The notes under the pieces are model-generated. The model saw only the letters and a list, made by a program, of their open reading frames with translations. It was not told the origin of the DNA and searched no databases. A stretch of 64,000 nt of DNA from Sagittula salina (GTDB taxonomy: Bacteria; Pseudomonadota; Alphaproteobacteria; Rhodobacterales; Rhodobacteraceae): positions 186,001-250,000 of the forward strand of contig NZ_JAGISH010000002.1 of the NCBI RefSeq assembly GCF_017813235.1, written 5' to 3'. Shown in pieces: positions 36,154 through 45,414 of this stretch (the stretch's first letter is position 1; the number at the start of each line of letters is the position of its first letter). A program made the position numbers and the translations under genes.

Positions 36154-36216
36154 CTTCTTTGGTTTCCCAATACCGCGGGGGAGTCTCCCGGAACGGGAGA
36201 CGGGGGCAGAGCCCCC
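36154..36216 (-). repeat. Dispersed hairpin repeat, copy e
   Basis: On the minus strand: GGGGGC-TCT-GCCCCC, then GTCTCCCG-TTC-CGGGAGAC (perfect 8-bp stem), then CCCCCGCGGTATTGGG and AACCAAAGAAG. It lies about 100 bases past the 3' end of the GNAT gene in that gene's orientation and upstream of selO. The second stem differs from that of copy d yet pairs perfectly. Confidence 0.75.
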
Positions 36217-36317
36217 TCATGCCGGATAGCCCATTTTCGCCAGGCTCGGCTGCAGAGCCGCCGACACCATGGTGATGCGCTCTGCGCAGCCGGGAACGGG
36301 CCTCTATCGCTCTAATG

Positions 36318-36764
36318 TCAGAGCACGCGCGACATGAAGATGTAGCGATCACGCGGACGGAAGCGAGCCCGGCCGTAGAATGTCTGGGCGCGCTCGTCTT
36401 CGCGGTCGACTTCGAGGTGCAGCGCCCGCACGCCCGCGTCCTTCAGCGCCTTGGCGATGTCATCGAGCGCATCATGCCCCATGCCGCGCCCGCGCACGGC
36501 GGGGCGGATGTAGATTTCGTCCACGATACCGTCGAGACCGCCGTATTCCAGGGACCAGCCAAAGGTAACGGCGATGTAGCCCACCGGTGAACGGCGCGGG
36601 CCGATCAGCCAGATGGCCCCGTGGCGCGAATCCTCCAGCAGCGGCATCACTGCTTCGAGCTGGTGCTCGGCCGTGGTGTCATAGCCCATTTCCGCGTGAA
36701 AGCCTGCCACCATGGGCAGAAGCTTTGGCAGATCTTCGGGTGTGGCGAGGTGCAGCGATTTCAT
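36318..36764 (-). CDS. GNAT-family N-acetyltransferase
   Basis: A 148-residue GNAT acyltransferase. The acetyl-CoA site is IYIRPAVRGRGMGHDALDDI (about residues 84-103), preceded by the strand GYIAVTFGWSLEYGG and followed by ALHLEVDREDERAQTFYGRA. Its ATG overlaps the nucleoside hydrolase stop (ATGA), so the two are co-translated. The substrate is unknown; a role in nucleoside metabolism is only suggested by the neighbour. Confidence 0.88.
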   Translation of the reverse strand: MKSLHLATPEDLPKLLPMVAGFHAEMGYDTTAEHQLEAVMPLLEDSRHGAIWLIGPRRSPVGYIAVTFGWSLEYGGLDGIVDEIYIRPAVRGRGMGHDALDDIAKALKDAGVRALHLEVDREDERAQTFYGRARFRPRDRYIFMSRVL

Positions 36765-37705
36765 AGCCGGGCCAGTCGGTCGGTGAGCAGGCGGAAGAAA
36801 TGTTCGGAGTCGATGTCGCCCATGAAGGTGGCATTGGGCACGCGGTCGGTGACGCCCCACCAGTCGGCGACGGTCATGCCGAGCGTCAGTTCGGACCGGG
36901 TTTCCACCATGACGTTGATGTGGCGCCCGGAAAAGAGATGCGGCGCCAGCAGGTAGCCGATCACGCAGGGGTCATGCAGCGGCGCACCTTCGGAGCCGTA
37001 TTTGGCGATATCGAAGCGTTCGAAGAAATCGGTCATCTGCGCCACGGCGGTGCCCACGCGGGTGCCGATCGCGCGGAAGGCATCGTTGCGGGCCTTGGTG
37101 ACCAGCGCCTTGTGCGTCACGTCGAGCGGCATGACCGTCAGCGGAACTCCGGAACGGAAGACGATATCCGCGGCATGCGGGTCGACGTAGATGTTGAACT
37201 CGGCCGCCGGCGTGACGTTGCCGACCTCGAAATAAGCGCCGCCCATCAGGACGATCTCCTGAATGCGGGCGGCTATGTCGGGAGCGCGCTCCAATGCGGT
37301 GGCGATATTGGTCAACGGCCCAAGGGGGCACAGCGTGACGGTTTTCTCCGGCTCGGCCCGGAGGGTGGCGACGAGGAAGTCCACGGCGTGGGTATCTTCG
37401 ACCGGCATGGTCGGTTCGGGCAGGGTGGGGCCGTCAAGCCCGGTCTTGCCGTGCACGTATTCCGCCGTCACCAGCCTGCGGTTCATCGGGCGATCGCACC
37501 CGGCAAAGATGCGCGTTCCGGTGCGGTTGGCCAGTTCGCAGACCATGCGGGCGTTGCGGGTGGTCAGATCCAGCGGCACGTTCCCCGCCACGGTGGTGAT
37601 CCCCAGCAGCGCAAGCTCGTCGGGCGAGGCCAGCGCGAGCAGGATCGCCACGGCGTCGTCCTGTCCGGGATCGGTGTCGATGATGATCTTGCGGGGATGG
37701 GTCAT
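36761..37705 (-). CDS. Inosine/uridine-preferring-type nucleoside hydrolase
   Basis: A 314-residue nucleoside hydrolase that cleaves the N-glycosidic bond of ribonucleosides. The calcium-binding N-terminal motif is IIIDTDPGQDDAVAILLAL; further landmarks are TLCPLGPLTNIATALE, IVLMGGAYFEVGNVTPAAEF and GAPLHDPCVIGYLL, with the active-site His-Asp. The ATG at 37705 begins MTHPRK; the frame upstream is non-coding. It starts a two-gene unit with the GNAT gene, preceded by two strong palindromes. Confidence 0.93.
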   Translation of the reverse strand: MTHPRKIIIDTDPGQDDAVAILLALASPDELALLGITTVAGNVPLDLTTRNARMVCELANRTGTRIFAGCDRPMNRRLVTAEYVHGKTGLDGPTLPEPTMPVEDTHAVDFLVATLRAEPEKTVTLCPLGPLTNIATALERAPDIAARIQEIVLMGGAYFEVGNVTPAAEFNIYVDPHAADIVFRSGVPLTVMPLDVTHKALVTKARNDAFRAIGTRVGTAVAQMTDFFERFDIAKYGSEGAPLHDPCVIGYLLAPHLFSGRHINVMVETRSELTLGMTVADWWGVTDRVPNATFMGDIDSEHFFRLLTDRLARL

Positions 37706-37803
37706 GTAACGGCTCTCTTCTGTCAGGGGCCAGAGGTGCCACGGCCCGGAACGCTGCGCAAGCGGGCGCGATGCGGGTGGCAGGGGCGTGCCGACCGGGG
37801 GCG

Positions 37804-37859
37804 GCGAAGGCTTTTCGACGAAAAGCCTTCGCGGGGGAGGATTTTTCGGCGAAAAATCC
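37804..37859. repeat. Pair of perfect palindromes between radical SAM and hydrolase genes
   Basis: The first is 29 bases (37804-37832): arms GCGAAGGCTTTTCG and its complement around one base. The second is 21 bases (37839-37859): arms GGATTTTTCG and its complement around one base. Both centre on TTTTCG-N-CGAAAA. They lie 3' of the minus-strand radical SAM gene and 5' of the nucleoside hydrolase, so they may terminate the former or insulate the latter. Confidence 0.75.
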
Positions 37860-37879
37860 TTGGGCATCGGAGATCAGCC

Positions 37880-38821
37880 TCAGGCGGAGCAGCTGGCCCC
37901 GCCGAGGACGCAGAACTTCGCGCAATGCGGGTGATTGAGCGCCACCGGGCGTTCCGCCTGGGCAAGGGTCTCGCCCAGTTCGAATTGTGGGTCGTAGGGC
38001 AGGAGCGTGCAGGCCAGAACCGCGGGGCGCGCGGCGCCGCGGCGTTTGACCACCATGCGCGAAGAGGCGCACATGACGCTGTCGGGCCGTTTCCCGAGGA
38101 TACCCCAGCAGGCGGTGGTGATTTCGGGGACCTCCACGCTTTCGTCCATCTCGGGAAAGAGTACCGTGGTGCCCGGGTCGTACGCATCGATGGCAAACCC
38201 TTCGCGCGCGAAGAGGGTGGCGTAGCCTGCGCGAGCTTCGGCGTCGCTTTCGTGCCAGAGCGTGCGGCCCGCCACGGCCATGGTGATCCCGGCGTCGCGC
38301 AGCCAGCGCATCCCCGTGACCGTGGTCGCAAAGGTGCCGGCGCCGCGTTCTGCATCGTGGTTGCCCGGGTGGTGATGGTCGAGCGACACGCGCAGGGTCA
38401 GCCGGGCGCCGTGGTCCGCCTGAAGCGCCTTCAACCCCGCCCGGACGCGGGGACGCATCATCGGACGCATTGCATTGGTCAAAACCAGCACCTTGTAGCC
38501 GCGGTCCAGGGACGCGCGCAGCATGGCGAGGATGCCGGGGTTCATGAAGGGTTCGCCGCCGGTAAAGCCGATCTCCGTCACGCCCCAGTTGCGCGCGTCG
38601 AGCTGATCGAGGTAATCGGTGACCTCTTCTGGCGTGATGTATACCAGCGCGTCGTTGGTGGGAGAGCTTTCGATGTAGCAGTTGGCGCAGGTTATGTTGC
38701 ACAGCGTGCCGGTATTGAACCAAAGCGTCTGCGGATCGCTCAGGGCCACGGTGGCGCGGGCCTCGCCCTTCGCCGTCGTGGCGGGGTCGCGGAACTTGCC
38801 GATATTGGCGCTGTCTTTCAT
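37880..38821 (-). CDS. Radical SAM protein
   Basis: A 313-residue radical SAM enzyme. The 4Fe-4S ligands are Cys41, Cys45 and Cys48 (TLCNITCANCYIE), and IGFTGGEPFMNPG is the SAM-binding GGE motif. Later cysteines (ACWG, MCAS, LACTL and HCAKFCVLGGASCSA at the end) suggest an auxiliary cluster of the SPASM or twitch kind. GGAGA is six bases before the ATG at 38821, preferred to a longer start at 38938. It is divergent from zwf. The substrate is unknown; relatives modify peptides or small molecules. Confidence 0.88.
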   Translation of the reverse strand: MKDSANIGKFRDPATTAKGEARATVALSDPQTLWFNTGTLCNITCANCYIESSPTNDALVYITPEEVTDYLDQLDARNWGVTEIGFTGGEPFMNPGILAMLRASLDRGYKVLVLTNAMRPMMRPRVRAGLKALQADHGARLTLRVSLDHHHPGNHDAERGAGTFATTVTGMRWLRDAGITMAVAGRTLWHESDAEARAGYATLFAREGFAIDAYDPGTTVLFPEMDESVEVPEITTACWGILGKRPDSVMCASSRMVVKRRGAARPAVLACTLLPYDPQFELGETLAQAERPVALNHPHCAKFCVLGGASCSA

Positions 38822-38964
38822 CAGTGTCTCCCAGCTGTCCTTCCTTGCTACGCGGGGTGGGACCGGCGGGCCAGACCGAAGATTCCGGCCCACACCATTG
38901 TGAAGCGCCATATCGCTGTTAGACTTCCCGCCCAACATGCGCTACAGCGGCGGCGCGCGCCGTC

Positions 38965-38976
38965 GTTAACGCTAAC
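38965..38976. promoter_or_regulatory. Operator-like palindrome upstream of zwf
   Basis: GTTAACGCTAAC matches its own reverse complement at 10 of 12 positions, with the central CG typical of LacI-family operators. It lies 74 bases before the zwf ATG, in the region shared with the divergent radical SAM gene. A sugar-responsive repressor of zwf-pgl-pgi is a reasonable but unproven reading. Confidence 0.4.
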
Positions 38977-39049
38977 ATATCGGTTTTCAGGCGGACTTGC
39001 AGGGGTCCGGGGCATGACAGGCGTGGGCATGGAGAGAGGACAGACAGTC

Positions 39050-40501
39050 ATGGTGTCACGTGTCATTCCAGTGGATCCCTTCGACCTCGTGATCTTCGGC
39101 GCGACCGGCGATCTTGCCCGGCGCAAGATCCTGCCGGGGCTGTTCCGGCGCTTCTGCTCGGGGCAGATGCCGGATGACGCGCGAATCATCGGGGCCGCGC
39201 GCACGGAGATGAGCGATGATGAGTTTCGCGACATGGTGCGCGACGCGATCCGTGAATTCGGCGGCGGCGCCTATGAGGACGACGCGCTGGACGGATTCCT
39301 GCTGCACCTTGGCTATGAGCACATTGATGCCAAGGGCGATGACGGTTGGGAGGCGCTGAAGAGACGGCTGCGCGATGGGCTGGTGCGGGCGTTCTACTTC
39401 TCCGTGGCGCCGTCGCTGTTCGGGTCTCTGGCGGAACGGCTGCGGGGGTTCGGGCTTGCCGACGACGAGAGCCGCGTCGTGGTGGAAAAACCCTTTGGCA
39501 AGGACCTCGAAAGCGCCCGCGCGCTGAACCGCACGCTGGCGGAGCATTTCCACGAGACACAGATCTACCGGATCGACCATTACCTGGGCAAGGAGACGGT
39601 GCAGAACCTGATGGCGGTGCGCTTTGGCAACATGCTGTTCGAGCCGCTGTGGAACGCGCAGTACATCGACCACATCCAGATCACCGTGGCAGAAACCGTC
39701 AGCGTCGGGGGGCGCGGATCGTACTACGACCAGTCCGGGGCCATGCGGGACATGGTGCAGAACCACCTGATGCAGTTGCTGTGTCTGATCGCGATGGAAC
39801 CGCCCGCGCGTTTCGAACCGGATTCGGTCCGCGACGAAAAGCTGAAGGTGATCCGTGCGCTCGACCCGGTGGACTATCACCATATCGTGCGCGGCCAATA
39901 TGCGTCGGACGACAACCAGCCGGGCTACCGCGCGCATGTCGATAACCCGCGCTCTGTCACCGAAAGCTTCGTTGCGCTGAAATGTCATATCTCGAACTGG
40001 CGCTGGGCGGGCACACCCTTTTACCTGCGCACGGGCAAGATGCTGAAAGGCCGCGCGTCGGAGATCGCCGTGGTTTTCAAGGATGCGCCGCATTCGATCT
40101 TTGGCCCCGACGCGGGGACGCACCGCAACGTGCTGGCGATCCGGTTGCAGCCCAACGAGGGCATGACGCTGGACGTCACCATCAAGGAGCCGGGGCCGGG
40201 GGGCATGCGCCTGAAGGACGTGGCGCTCGATATGTCCTTTGCCGATGCGCTGGGCCCGGATGCGGAGGATGTGCCCGACGCCTACGAGCGGTTGATCATG
40301 GATGTGATCCGCGGCAACCAGACTCTGTTCATGCGCGGAGACGAGGTCGAGGCCGCGTGGAACTGGACCGATCCGATCATCGAGGGCTGGACACGGCGCG
40401 GCGAAGTGCCCAAACCCTACGAGCCGGGATCGAGCGGACCGGAGGACGCGCTGATGCTGATGCATCGGGACGGGCGCCGCTGGCGCGAGATCAAGGTCTG
40501 A
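39050..40501 (+). CDS. zwf: Glucose-6-phosphate 1-dehydrogenase
   Basis: A 483-residue G6PD, oxidising glucose 6-phosphate to 6-phosphogluconolactone with NAD(P). The dinucleotide motif is VIFGATGDLARRKILP (residues 14-29), and the substrate and catalytic motif is RIDHYLGKETVQN. AGAGAGGA lies before the ATG at 39050; the frame remains open far upstream antisense to other genes, which I regard as chance. It is the first gene of a zwf-pgl-pgi operon feeding the Entner-Doudoroff and pentose phosphate routes. Confidence 0.97.
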   Translation: MVSRVIPVDPFDLVIFGATGDLARRKILPGLFRRFCSGQMPDDARIIGAARTEMSDDEFRDMVRDAIREFGGGAYEDDALDGFLLHLGYEHIDAKGDDGWEALKRRLRDGLVRAFYFSVAPSLFGSLAERLRGFGLADDESRVVVEKPFGKDLESARALNRTLAEHFHETQIYRIDHYLGKETVQNLMAVRFGNMLFEPLWNAQYIDHIQITVAETVSVGGRGSYYDQSGAMRDMVQNHLMQLLCLIAMEPPARFEPDSVRDEKLKVIRALDPVDYHHIVRGQYASDDNQPGYRAHVDNPRSVTESFVALKCHISNWRWAGTPFYLRTGKMLKGRASEIAVVFKDAPHSIFGPDAGTHRNVLAIRLQPNEGMTLDVTIKEPGPGGMRLKDVALDMSFADALGPDAEDVPDAYERLIMDVIRGNQTLFMRGDEVEAAWNWTDPIIEGWTRRGEVPKPYEPGSSGPEDALMLMHRDGRRWREIKV

Positions 40502-40527
40502 AGGAAGGAACCTGGAAAGGGGGCGTC

Positions 40528-41205
40528 ATGACCTACGAATTCCGTGCGTATGCCGACCGCGAAATGCTGTCAATCGAACTGGCGCAACGGCTGGCGGGTG
40601 ATCTGCGAAGCGCGCTGCAACACGAAGAGCGCGCCGCGCTGGTGGTGCCGGGGGGGACTTCTCCGGGGCCAATCTTTGACGACCTCTGCGCCGCCGATCT
40701 GGACTGGAACCGGGTCGACGTCCTGCTGGGCGACGAACGCTGGGTCCCGGAGGACAGCCCGCGCTCGAACACCGCGCTGGTGAAATCGCGCCTGTTGGTG
40801 GATCGTGCCGTAAACGCCCGTTTCCTGCCGCTATATGCCGCCTGCGACCGGCCCGAAGAGGCGTTGGAGGCGCTGGCGCGTCCCATCGAGGCGGTGCTGC
40901 CGCTGGCGGTGGTGCTTCTGGGCATGGGGGAGGACATGCACACGGCCTCCCTGTTTCCCGGCGCGGACCGTTTGGCAGAGGCGCTGGCCCCTGATGCGCC
41001 CACGCTGATGGCGATGCGCGCGTCAGGCGTGCCGGAGCCGCGCATCACGCTGAGCGCGCATGTGCTGAACGGTGCCATGGCAAAACATGTGCTGATCTTT
41101 GGCGAGGGCAAACGCGAGGCGCTGCAGGCGGCGAGGGGCCGCCCGCCGCTGGAGGCGCCGATCAACGCCGTTCTGGACGAGGCAATCGTGCACTGGGCGC
41201 CCTGA
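40528..41205 (+). CDS. pgl: 6-phosphogluconolactonase
   Basis: A 225-residue lactonase that hydrolyses the product of Zwf to 6-phosphogluconate. Landmarks: LVVPGGTSPGPIFDDL, VDVLLGDERWVPEDSPRSN and LLGMGEDMHTASLFPG, the standard DevB-type active-site segments. AAAGGGGG is close to the ATG at 40528, 26 bases after zwf. Normal length. Confidence 0.96.
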   Translation: MTYEFRAYADREMLSIELAQRLAGDLRSALQHEERAALVVPGGTSPGPIFDDLCAADLDWNRVDVLLGDERWVPEDSPRSNTALVKSRLLVDRAVNARFLPLYAACDRPEEALEALARPIEAVLPLAVVLLGMGEDMHTASLFPGADRLAEALAPDAPTLMAMRASGVPEPRITLSAHVLNGAMAKHVLIFGEGKREALQAARGRPPLEAPINAVLDEAIVHWAP

Positions 41206-41268
41206 AACCGGCACCAGATACTCGAACCGTACCCAACGACTGACCCGCAGGGGACCGAGGAAATGACC

Positions 41269-42843
41269 ATGTTCGACAAGGTGAAGGCGGAGGCGCGGCG
41301 CCTCGAAGGGCGGCGGATCGTGGATATGTTCGACGACGCCCGCGCGTCCGAGTTCAGCGTTGAGGCGCTGGGGATGCTGTTCGACTATTCGAAGACGCAG
41401 ATGGACGCGGGCGCACGCGACGCACTGCTGGCGCTGCTGGACGCACGCGGCGTGGCGGCGCGGCGCGATGCCATGTTCGCGGGCGAGAAGATCAACGAAA
41501 CCGAAGGCCGCGCGGTGCTGCACACGGCGCTGCGGAACCTCGACGGTACGCCGGTCATGGTTGACGGGCGTGATGTCATGCCCGAAGTGCTGGCCACGCT
41601 CGCCCGGATGGAGGCGCTGGCGGAGGAAATCCGCGCCTCCGATGTGACCGACGTGGTAAACATCGGTATCGGCGGGTCCGACCTTGGCCCCGTGATGGCG
41701 GTGCTGGCACTGGCGCCCTACCATGACGGGCCGCGCACGCATTTCGTGTCCAACGTCGATGGCGCTGATATCACGGACACGCTGCAGGGTCTGAACCCCG
41801 AGACGACGGTTTTTATCGTCGCGTCGAAGACCTTCACCACCATCGAGACCATGACCAATGCGCAGACCGCGAAGGACTGGCTGGCAGCGCAGGGAACGTC
41901 CGCCGAGGGCAAGTTCATCGCGTTGTCTTCGAACAAGGAGAAAGCCGCGGCCTTCGGCATCCCGGAGGCGCGCGTCTTTGGCTTCGAGGACTGGGTGGGC
42001 GGGCGCTACTCCGTCTGGGGTCCGATTGGCCTGTCGCTGATGCTGGCGGTGGGGCCGGAGGATTTCCGTGCCTTTCTGCAGGGCGCGCAGGCGATGGACC
42101 GGCACTTCCGCACCGCGCCCTGGGCCGAAAACCTGCCTGCCGTGCTGGCGCTGGTGGGCATCTGGCACAATCAGGGGCAGGGACATGCCACGCGCGCGGT
42201 GCTGCCTTATGACAACCGCCTGATGCGGTTGCCCGCGTATCTCCAGCAACTGGAGATGGAGAGCAACGGCAAGGGCGTCAGCATGGACGGCACCAATCTG
42301 CCCTACGACAGCGGCCCGGTGGTCTGGGGCGAGCCGGGCACCAACGGGCAGCACGCCTTTTACCAGCTGATCCATCAGGGCACGCGGGTGATCCCCTGTG
42401 AATTCATGGTCGCCGCACAGGGGCACGAACCGGATCTGCGCCACCATCACGAATTGCTCGTGGCCAACTGTCTCGCGCAGTCGGAGGCGCTGATGCGCGG
42501 CCGCTCTCTGGAGGAGGCCCGCGCCAAGGTGGCGGGCACATTCGAGGGTGCGGAACTGGAGCGGCAGGCGTTGCACCGGGTCTTCCCGGGCAACCGGCCA
42601 TCGACCACGTTGATCTACGACAGGCTCGACCCGGAGGCGCTGGGCAAGATTGTGGCGCTTTATGAACACCGCGTCTTTGTCGAAGGGGTGATCCTGGACA
42701 TCAACTCCTACGATCAATGGGGCGTGGAGCTGGGCAAGGAGCTGGCCACCGCGCTGGGTCCGCTGGTCAAGGGCGAGGCTGCCATCGAGGGTAAGGACGG
42801 ATCCACCGCGCAGCTCTTGCGATTTGTCCGGGCGCGGGCCTGA
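41269..42843 (+). CDS. pgi: Glucose-6-phosphate isomerase
   Basis: A 524-residue isomerase interconverting glucose 6-phosphate and fructose 6-phosphate. [46 protein letters not shown] and the C-terminal [13 protein letters not shown] are family signatures; the active-site Glu and His lie in MESNGKG and [10 protein letters not shown]. ATGs at 41263 and 41269 are in frame; GAGG is only two bases from the first but eight from the second, so I prefer 41269. It ends the zwf-pgl-pgi operon. Confidence 0.96.
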   Translation: MFDKVKAEARRLEGRRIVDMFDDARASEFSVEALGMLFDYSKTQMDAGARDALLALLDARGVAARRDAMFAGEKINETEGRAVLHTALRNLDGTPVMVDGRDVMPEVLATLARMEALAEEIRASDVTDVVNIGIGGSDLGPVMAVLALAPYHDGPRTHFVSNVDGADITDTLQGLNPETTVFIVASKTFTTIETMTNAQTAKDWLAAQGTSAEGKFIALSSNKEKAAAFGIPEARVFGFEDWVGGRYSVWGPIGLSLMLAVGPEDFRAFLQGAQAMDRHFRTAPWAENLPAVLALVGIWHNQGQGHATRAVLPYDNRLMRLPAYLQQLEMESNGKGVSMDGTNLPYDSGPVVWGEPGTNGQHAFYQLIHQGTRVIPCEFMVAAQGHEPDLRHHHELLVANCLAQSEALMRGRSLEEARAKVAGTFEGAELERQALHRVFPGNRPSTTLIYDRLDPEALGKIVALYEHRVFVEGVILDINSYDQWGVELGKELATALGPLVKGEAAIEGKDGSTAQLLRFVRARA

Positions 42844-43068
42844 GACGGTCCTATTGGGGCAACTGGGTTTTCGTCAGGGGACCGGAACAGGGATGTCGGG
42901 GCGGAAAACCGGCAGGCTATCGGGTCGCGTGACAGGCGGGTTGCGGAAAGGCGGGGCAACGCGCAAAACCGCTTCGAGGTTCCTTTCCAGGAGGAAAATA
43001 AACCTCGGAACAGACAGGGGAAATCAGCGTTTCACAGTCATCCAAATGGGAACATGGAGGACCCTAAG

Positions 43069-43818
43069 ATGAAACGCATTCTGATGACCACCGCCCTGGC
43101 CGCCCTGATGCCGATGGCTGCCCTCGCACAATCGTCCGACACCAGCGCGGACGCCGACGCCAAGCTGAAACTGCAGCAGGCCGAGCAGGCACAGGCCGGC
43201 GAGTCCGACACCAGCGCGACCGAAGACAGCACCATGGCGGCCGAGGCCGATGCGACCGCCAATGCCGACGCCGAGATGTCCGGCGAAGCGGACTCGACGA
43301 TGACCGCGGAAGGCGATGCTGCAACAACTGGCGACGCAACCATGCAGGCCACTGACGGCACCCTGGCGACCGACGGCACCGACGAACAGATCGCCGGTGG
43401 CGTAAATGACACCGCGATGACCGGCGAGCAGATGGGTATGGACACCGCATCCATGGCTGGCGAAGATCTGGGCATCGCGGGCGAGGCTTCGGCCAATTCC
43501 ATCATCGGCAGCCGCCTCTACGTGATCCGCGGCGACAACGCCGGCGAGTGGGACGCGACGGCGACTTACGACCAGGTCGGTGACGGCTGGGAGCGCGCGG
43601 GCTCCGTCCAGGACATCGTGATCGGTCAGGACGGCAAGATCGACGGTATCGTTGCCGAAGTCGGCGGCTTCCTCGGCATCGGCGACAAGTACGTTCTTCT
43701 CGAGCTGGGCCAGGCGAAGCTTGTTCCGCTGGACGGTGGCGGCTTTGACGTCGTGACGCACTACTCCAACGAAGAGCTGACGGATATGGACGCCTTCGAT
43801 ACCGCTGCTCTGCAGTAA
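43069..43818 (+). CDS. Exported PRC-barrel domain protein with acidic linker
   Basis: A 249-residue exported protein. The signal peptide MKRILMTTALAALMPMAALA is followed by a long Ala/Asp/Thr/Glu-rich low-complexity region with recurring SDTSA- and TAE-type units (about 21-140), then a PRC-barrel domain (about 145-235, IIGSRLYVIRGDNAGEW to YVLLELGQAKLVPLD). GGAGGA precedes the ATG at 43069. PRC-barrel proteins of this exported type are common in Rhodobacteraceae, with unknown function, possibly envelope-associated. A strong terminator follows, so it is a single-gene unit. Confidence 0.85.
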   Translation: MKRILMTTALAALMPMAALAQSSDTSADADAKLKLQQAEQAQAGESDTSATEDSTMAAEADATANADAEMSGEADSTMTAEGDAATTGDATMQATDGTLATDGTDEQIAGGVNDTAMTGEQMGMDTASMAGEDLGIAGEASANSIIGSRLYVIRGDNAGEWDATATYDQVGDGWERAGSVQDIVIGQDGKIDGIVAEVGGFLGIGDKYVLLELGQAKLVPLDGGGFDVVTHYSNEELTDMDAFDTAALQ

Positions 43819-43840
43819 GGACCGAGGCTGCATTTCTCGA

Positions 43841-43869
43841 GGCCCGGGCGTTTCGCCCGGGCCTTTTTT
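43841..43869 (+). terminator. Rho-independent terminator after the PRC-barrel gene
   Basis: A perfect 10-base stem GGCCCGGGCG / CGCCCGGGCC with a TTT loop followed by six T, beginning 23 bases after the stop codon. Confidence 0.95.
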
Positions 43870-43992
43870 CGTGCGCACGCGGATTTTTCGGGCTGACGGC
43901 CTGCGCGCCTGCGTACGCCGCCATAAGCCTTGTTTAACCGCGCGGGCGGAGCCTCCGGGCCATCGAGCAGACTCCACGAAAGGAGAAGACCG

Positions 43993-44613
43993 ATGGCAAC
44001 GAAAAGCCAGGTTCGGCGCATGGCCGAAGAGATCGTCGCCCGCGAGGGCGGCTACGTGAACGATCCCGACGATCCCGGCGGGGCAACCAAATACGGCGTG
44101 ACAATCCATACGATGCGGCGTCTGGGGCTGGACCTCGATGGCGACGGTGACGTGGACGCCGAGGATGTGAAGCGGATCAGCCACGCGCAGGCGGTGGAAA
44201 TCTACCTCAACCACTACTTCCTGCGCCCGCGAATCGCTGAATTGCCGGAGGCGCTGCAGGCGTCGGTTTTCGATATGTATGTGAACGCGGGCGGCAACGC
44301 GGTGAAGATCCTCCAGCGGCTGCTGAATCAGATGGGCGAGCGCTGCGGCGTGGACGGCAGCATCGGACCGCAGACCATCGCCGCCTGCGCGCGGGCCTAC
44401 GCGATGGCGTCGAACCACATGCCGGACGCCTATGGCATCGCGCGCCGCAACTACTACTTCCGCCTTGCTGACCAGCGGCCGGCGTCGAGAAAATACGCCC
44501 GCACCCGGACCGGTGGCAAGGGCGGCTGGATCAAGCGGGCGGAGGAGTTCATCTCGTCACGATACCACATGACGGACGCCGAATTCGCGGCGCGTGTGGC
44601 GGCATGGGGATGA
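43993..44613 (+). CDS. Endolysin, GH108-type N-acetylmuramidase
   Basis: A 206-residue peptidoglycan hydrolase of the GH108/ZliS (DUF847) type. The catalytic motif is AREGGYVNDPDDPGGATKYG with Glu18; a C-terminal peptidoglycan-binding part contains RCGVDGSIGPQTIAACARAY. There is no signal peptide, so export depends on the holin encoded next. AGGAG precedes the ATG. In Rhodobacter capsulatus such an endolysin/holin pair, located apart from the structural cluster, releases gene transfer agent particles by cell lysis; the same function is likely here. No phage structural genes are nearby. Confidence 0.9.
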   Translation: MATKSQVRRMAEEIVAREGGYVNDPDDPGGATKYGVTIHTMRRLGLDLDGDGDVDAEDVKRISHAQAVEIYLNHYFLRPRIAELPEALQASVFDMYVNAGGNAVKILQRLLNQMGERCGVDGSIGPQTIAACARAYAMASNHMPDAYGIARRNYYFRLADQRPASRKYARTRTGGKGGWIKRAEEFISSRYHMTDAEFAARVAAWG

Positions 44614-45173
44614 TCCAGTCATTGGTGGGCGCCCTTTTCGGTTCGGGCCGAAACGTGGTGGCGGAGACAGCCGAAGTGTTTCGCGTGAACGCCGAGAGGG
44701 ATGCGGTTCGGGCCGCCTCCGCGCAAGCGGCGGCGCTGGCGCAGATGGGCGCAGAGTTCCGCGTGGCGCAGCGTGGCGCATTCGACCGGCTGATGGATGC
44801 GCTCAACCGGGTCCCGCGGCCGGCGATGGCGTTGGGCACGCTGGGGATGTTCGTTGCTGCCATGGTCGATCCGGTCTGGTTCGCTGCCCGGATGGCGGGC
44901 ATCGCGCTAGTGCCCGAACCGATGTGGTGGCTGCTGGCCGCCATCGTCAGCTTCTATTTCGGTGCCCGCGCGCAATCCAAGGGCCAGGATTTCCAACGGG
45001 AGATCGCCGCCACCATGGCCGCCGTGCCGCAGGTCGTGCAGACCGTGCGCGAGGTCGAGGCCCTGCGGGACGTGACGCCCGGCACGCCTGTGGAAGGCGA
45101 CCCCGAGGCGGACGACATGGCCACGGGAGCGGAGAACCCGGCGCTTGTCGATTGGCGGCGTGCGGCCGGGTAG
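44604..45173 (+). CDS. Holin-family protein
   Basis: A 189-residue membrane protein with two clear hydrophobic segments (about 72-94 and 105-120) behind an amphipathic N-terminus, of the 3TM holin family linked with GH108 endolysins. The start is ATG 44604, or ATG 44610 two codons later, which overlaps the endolysin stop as ATGA. The C-terminus is acidic and charged, as usual for holins. With the endolysin it forms a two-gene lysis cassette of gene-transfer-agent type. Confidence 0.86.
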   Translation: MGMIQSLVGALFGSGRNVVAETAEVFRVNAERDAVRAASAQAAALAQMGAEFRVAQRGAFDRLMDALNRVPRPAMALGTLGMFVAAMVDPVWFAARMAGIALVPEPMWWLLAAIVSFYFGARAQSKGQDFQREIAATMAAVPQVVQTVREVEALRDVTPGTPVEGDPEADDMATGAENPALVDWRRAAG

Positions 45174-45189
45174 CGGCGTGTGGCGGCGC

Positions 45190-45228
45190 TTCGGTCCCCG
45201 CCCGGAGGTATTTGGGGAGCGGAGAAGC
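45190..45228 (+). repeat. Dispersed hairpin repeat, partial copy f
   Basis: TCCCCGCCCGGAGGTATTTGG and GGAGAAG match the tail of the dispersed element; the leading GGGGGC hairpin is missing. It begins 16 bases after the holin stop, in the same orientation. The remainder of the 45174-45414 gap shows no gene. Confidence 0.45.
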
Positions 45229-45414
45229 GAGTATGCGCGCTTCTCCGCTTTGCGGACTTCTCAGGCAGGTTGTAGCTGAAAGGCGGGGGCACGATCTTTG
45301 CACCGCGCGCCGTGGCGCAGGGCTATAGCGGAGCCGCTGTCTTGCGACAATGTGATCGCGGTGGGGGCATGATTTCGATTGGCCGGGTGGCGCTGTCTAT
45401 CTATAAGTCGGCAT

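Noticed and set aside
36800..40501. A continuous 1233-codon plus-strand frame ending with zwf
   Set aside because: The first 2250 bases run antisense to two well-supported genes (nucleoside hydrolase and radical SAM) and show only His/Arg/Gly-rich shadow composition; the G6PD domain starts at 39050.
43869..43992. CtrA site before the endolysin
   Set aside because: Only a TTTAACC half-site is visible; the full TTAA-N7-TTAA motif is absent.
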